This document shows positions 61,362-64,000 of a DNA stretch of 64,000 nt, piece by piece. Every line of letters starts with the position of its first letter. Positions within the stretch are counted from its first letter, which is position 1. The stretch lies in assembly GCA_937995345.1 (NCBI GenBank), contig CALKKS010000008.1, positions 134,974 to 198,973 of the forward strand, written 5' to 3'. This stretch comes from an uncultured Collinsella sp. GTDB taxonomy: Bacteria > Actinomycetota > Coriobacteriia > Coriobacteriales > Coriobacteriaceae. The translations under genes were made by a program, and so were the position numbers. The notes below the pieces were generated by a model. That model saw nothing but the letters and a program-made list of their open reading frames with translations, did not search any database and was not told the DNA's origin.

Positions 61362-62327
61362 GTGACCCTGTACGAGCAGCTCGTTATCGAGCTCACCAAC
61401 CAATCGTTTTCCCTTCAGGCCGCCTACCGCAGCGGCGGCACGCCCTATGAGCTGAGTGACCGCGAGCCCGAGCCCTACGACCAGCAAATCAGGGACTTCG
61501 CCCGCATGATCGAGGAAGCCGATTGCATGCTGGTGGGCGGGGCCTCTGGGCTCTCCGCGGCGGGCGGCGGCGACTTCTATTACGAGGACAACGCAACCTA
61601 TCGCAGGCATTTCGGCAAATTCGCCGAGCGCTACGGTTTCAAGGGCGCTTTCGAGGGGTCGTTCTACCGCTGGCCCACCGCCGAGGCGCGCTGGGGATAC
61701 CTCGCCACCTTCCTCGACACCACGCTCAACGCCCCGCTGCGCAAGCCCTACAGGGACCTCGACACCATTATCGCCGAGAAGGATTTCTTCGTGCTCACCA
61801 CCAACCAGGACACGCAGTTTGTGAAGCTCTATCCCTGGGAGAAAGTGGCAGAGATCCAAGGCGACCACCGCTTCTTTCAGTGCTCCCACTGTTGCACCGA
61901 CGAGGTGTGGAACGCGGTCGAGCCGGTCTCCCACATGGTAGAGGCCATGGGAGACGGTCTGGAGGTTCCGACAGAGCTCGTGCCGCGCTGCCCGCACTGC
62001 GGGGCAGAGGCGTTCCCCTGGGTTCGCGGCTACGGCAACTTCCTGCAGGGCGAACTCTACGAGGAGCAGTACCGCAAGGTGTCCGACTGGCTCGACGCGC
62101 ACGCACGGCAGAGGATCCTCTTCCTCGAGCTGGGTGTGGGCCGCATGACGCCCGCGTTTATCCAGGAGCCGTTCTGGGCCCTCACGGCGCAGTTACCGCA
62201 GGCCAGCTACATCGCCGTAAACAACAAGACGCAGTTTCTCCCCCGCGCGATTGAGGATCGGGGGCTCGCCGTTCGCGCCGACATCGCCGACGTGCTCGCC
62301 GACGTGCGCAAGACGCTGGGGAGGTAG
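61362..62327 (+). CDS. SirTM-like sirtuin 1 (SIR2 fold with Zn ribbon)
   Basis: 321 residues from a GTG at 61362 behind AAGAAGG; the longer frame would run through the promoter and into the TetR leader. NAD-binding loop 'GGASGLSAAGG' at 59-69, 'TTNQDTQF' (Asn148, Asp150), and 'AEIQGDHRF' with Gln166 where classical sirtuins have the catalytic His. Zn-ribbon Cys pairs lie at 174/177 and 210/213 ('CSHC', 'CPHC'). Gln for His with a kept Asn is the pattern of SirTM enzymes, which ADP-ribosylate lipoylated GcvH-L rather than deacylate. It lacks the usual 'SGIPDFR'. Gene 1 of 3; the next starts 4 bases after its stop. Confidence 0.85.
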   Translation: MTLYEQLVIELTNQSFSLQAAYRSGGTPYELSDREPEPYDQQIRDFARMIEEADCMLVGGASGLSAAGGGDFYYEDNATYRRHFGKFAERYGFKGAFEGSFYRWPTAEARWGYLATFLDTTLNAPLRKPYRDLDTIIAEKDFFVLTTNQDTQFVKLYPWEKVAEIQGDHRFFQCSHCCTDEVWNAVEPVSHMVEAMGDGLEVPTELVPRCPHCGAEAFPWVRGYGNFLQGELYEEQYRKVSDWLDAHARQRILFLELGVGRMTPAFIQEPFWALTAQLPQASYIAVNNKTQFLPRAIEDRGLAVRADIADVLADVRKTLGR

Positions 62328-62330
62328 CGC

Positions 62331-63029
62331 ATGGAGACGGCGAAAGCAGTTCGCATAGGCAGGGCGCTAGCCGAAGCGGATCTTGTCATCATCGGCGCTA
62401 GCAACGGACTCGACATGGCGGAGGGGCTCAACCTTTTCTGCGCCGATGCTCATTTCCAAGAGGCGTACGGGGACCTCGCCCAGGCAGACGGCATCGGCTG
62501 CATACTGCAGGGGCTCGCTTCCCCGGATGCCAGCGTGCGACGCCGATGGGCCGAGCGGTTCCATCAAAAGGAGTATCTCGAATATGAGCCCGGCTCGCTC
62601 ATGAACGGGCTGCGGCGTCTTACGGAGCACGCCGACACCTTCGTGGTCACATGCAACATCGACGGGCACTTCGCGCGCGCCGGGTTCGACGAGGAGCGCG
62701 TGCTCGAGACGGAGGGGAGCATACGCACGTCGATCGACGAGCGGCGTCTCGCCCATCCAGACGTCCTCGCCACGGCCCAGCTCGAGGAGCTCGAGCGCCT
62801 TGTGCAAGCCCATCGCAACGGCAGGGTCGCCATCCTCGAACTTGGCGTGGGACTGCGCAACGGCATCATAAAGCACATGCTCGCCCAGATCGCGAACGTC
62901 TGCGAGCACGCCACCTACATCGTGTTCAACTACAGCCAGGCTATGGCGCCCGATGCATCGTGCGAGACGATTCTCGTTGACGGCGATATGGCCCCGGCTT
63001 TCGAGGAGATCGCCCGATGCCACCCCTAG
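62331..63029 (+). CDS. Degenerate sirtuin-like protein without Zn ribbon
   Basis: 232 residues. The SIR2-like Rossmann start 'DLVIIGASNGLDMAEGLNL' (about 17-35) and 'VVTCNIDGHFARAGF' (Asn109, Asp111) align with the flanking proteins. At the catalytic position it reads 'VLETEGSIRT', with Glu128 instead of Gln or His, and the whole Cys-rich ribbon is missing, which explains the shorter length. 'ILELGVGLRNGIIKHML' near the end matches the family's last NAD-binding element. It may bind NAD without catalysis, or act as a partner or decoy. It starts 4 bases after sirtuin 1 and overlaps sirtuin 2 by 13 bases. Confidence 0.75.
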   Translation: METAKAVRIGRALAEADLVIIGASNGLDMAEGLNLFCADAHFQEAYGDLAQADGIGCILQGLASPDASVRRRWAERFHQKEYLEYEPGSLMNGLRRLTEHADTFVVTCNIDGHFARAGFDEERVLETEGSIRTSIDERRLAHPDVLATAQLEELERLVQAHRNGRVAILELGVGLRNGIIKHMLAQIANVCEHATYIVFNYSQAMAPDASCETILVDGDMAPAFEEIARCHP

Positions 63030-63904
63030 AAAGAGAAGCGCGTAGGCTTCGAAGCCTTATCGACGATGCCGACGCCATCATCGTCGGCATCGGCTCGGGC
63101 ATGTCGAGCGCCGCCGGGTTCAACCATTACAACCGCGCGGGCATGGCGCGCGCAGGAATGGCGGACTGGCAGCAAGCCTTTGGCTTCAAGAGCCTTTTCG
63201 ACGGCTTCTACCACCTCTACCCCAGCCTCGAACAGCAATGGGCCTACTACGCGCGATATATCGATTTCATGCTGCGCGAGCCGACCTCGCAGCCCTATCT
63301 CGACCTACGGTCCCTCATCGGCCATAAGGATTACTTCATCCTGAGCACCAATGTAGACACCCAAGTCGAGAAGACGTTTCCCGACGAGAGAACCTGTAAC
63401 TATCAGGGAAGCTTCGCGCACCTTCAGTGCAAGCAGCCATGCTGTGACGAGCTCTTCGACGCGAGCCCCTACGTCGAACGCATGCTCGCGGGCATGGCGG
63501 GGTTCGAGGTCCTCAGCGAGGATATCCCCCGATGCCCGCATTGCGGCTGGCAGCTTGTGCCGTGGGTGCGCGACGACACGTTTCTGCAGGGTGCGGCCTG
63601 GCGCGAGAGCCTCGGACGATACGAGCACTTCGTGCGCGAGCACAGCGATCACCGCGTGCTGTTGCTGGAGCTCGGCGTAGGCGAGATGACCCCCGGCATC
63701 ATCACGCTCCCGTTCTGGAGCATGACCGCAAAGCTGCCGGATGCGCACCTTTTGAGCGTAAACATCTCGGGCGACTCGGCTCCGTTGCAGCTTGGAAGCA
63801 AGGCAGAGGCGATCCAGGCCGATTTGGGCGCCCTGCTCTCGGCGGCGCGGACGGGCGACGAGCAGCGCAGTTCATCGCGCCGTGTTTCATGCGTGGACGC
63901 TTAA
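63017..63904 (+). CDS. SirTM-like sirtuin 2 (SIR2 fold with Zn ribbon)
   Basis: 295 residues. 'IIVGIGSGMSSAAGF' (21-35) is the NAD loop, 'LSTNVDTQVEK' gives Asn112 and Asp114, and 'CNYQGSFAHLQ' gives Gln130 at the catalytic position. Zn-ribbon Cys at 138/142 or 143 and 173/176 ('CPHC'). 'LELGVGEMTPGII' is near 220, matching 'LELGVGRMTPAFI' of sirtuin 1. It overlaps the middle gene by 13 bases, so all three are translationally coupled. It is close to sirtuin 1 in layout but clearly diverged, so the duplication is old. The last ~20 residues are low in conservation. Confidence 0.87.
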   Translation: MPPLEREARRLRSLIDDADAIIVGIGSGMSSAAGFNHYNRAGMARAGMADWQQAFGFKSLFDGFYHLYPSLEQQWAYYARYIDFMLREPTSQPYLDLRSLIGHKDYFILSTNVDTQVEKTFPDERTCNYQGSFAHLQCKQPCCDELFDASPYVERMLAGMAGFEVLSEDIPRCPHCGWQLVPWVRDDTFLQGAAWRESLGRYEHFVREHSDHRVLLLELGVGEMTPGIITLPFWSMTAKLPDAHLLSVNISGDSAPLQLGSKAEAIQADLGALLSAARTGDEQRSSSRRVSCVDA

Positions 63905-63907
63905 ATC

Positions 63908-63933
63908 AAAACCACCCCTAGAAGGGGTGGTTT
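63908..63933 (+). terminator. Hairpin after the sirtuin cluster
   Basis: Arms AAACCACCCC and GGGGTGGTTT around TAGAA, three bases beyond the stop. T-rich downstream (TTTGCTCTT). It may be a terminator, or the first of several hairpins at the window edge. Confidence 0.65.
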
Positions 63934-64000
63934 GCTCTTAGGGTGTAACCCTTGGATTTCCGGCACGCGTCTAAAGGCGCCGGCCCTCACGGGGTTCGGG
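63934..64000. other. Structured, non-coding right edge, possible end of an insertion element
   Basis: Three further short hairpins follow in 67 bases: AGGGT/ACCCT, CCGGC/GCCGG enclosing GCGTCTAAAGGCGC, and CCC/GGG. Closely packed small hairpins of this sort are typical of IS200/IS605 ends. No transposase is visible because the window stops. Confidence 0.3.

Overview
The window is 64 kb of GC-rich, densely coded chromosomal DNA from an anaerobic actinobacterium. The gene content suggests class Coriobacteriia and most likely a Collinsella-like gut organism. It includes BspA-type leucine-rich-repeat and LAxTG-anchored surface proteins, several hybrid histidine kinases, a CD1871A-type CXXC peptide beside a NapH-like ferredoxin, a second GyrB/GyrA-type topoisomerase pair and many intergenic palindromes. 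This assignment is inference: there is no rRNA, tRNA or marker gene here, and no search was run. I saw no CRISPR array and no intact transposase.

Region by region. 1-10.4 kb (minus) is an apparent operon: PAS hybrid kinase, MoxR ATPase, DUF58 protein, membrane transglutaminase-like protein lacking its cysteine, and a giant LRR surface protein that runs off the left edge. 10.5-13.7 kb (minus) holds an SDR oxidoreductase, a VUT-type queuosine-precursor transporter with a candidate preQ1-I-like riboswitch, and release factor 3. 14-17 kb (plus) holds a YtrA-type GntR regulator with its ABC transporter, then an EamA permease. 17-19.5 kb (minus) holds a CLC-type protein, a LOG-family enzyme and a small K+ channel. 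19.8-26.2 kb has two ways of coupling solute-binding domains to a hybrid kinase: one fused, one split into a lipoprotein plus kinase. 26.4-29.7 kb holds a MalY-type aminotransferase, TrmO, an XRE/zinc-ribbon/TipAS fusion regulator and a glutaredoxin.

29.7-32 kb is an accessory patch: a 428-residue protein with a DUF1016-like N-terminus behind a LexA-like box, then a toxin-antitoxin-like pair, then palindromic repeats. 32-39 kb holds a Dus enzyme, a LysR regulator divergent from two aldo/keto reductases and a flavodoxin, and two membrane proteins. 38.9-46.3 kb holds a MacB/FtsX-like giant ABC protein and a redox cluster (TlpA-like lipoprotein, NapH-like ferredoxin, 48-residue CXXC peptide) divergent from an OmpR/HK pair. 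46.4-53.9 kb holds a GMP synthase ATP-PPase without its glutaminase domain, a LuxR regulator, a 1455-residue surface protein and an XRE/membrane-protein pair. 54-58.9 kb holds the topoisomerase pair behind a perfect-armed LexA-type box. 59-60.2 kb holds a DUF4143 ATPase.

The right end (60.7-63.9 kb) is the most unusual part. A TetR repressor is divergent from three tightly packed sirtuin-like genes. Two have the SirTM-class glutamine in place of the catalytic histidine plus a four-cysteine zinc ribbon; the middle one has lost the ribbon and carries glutamate there. No macrodomain, GcvH-L or LplA2 partner is visible. It is my best candidate for an undescribed ADP-ribosylation or NAD-dependent system.
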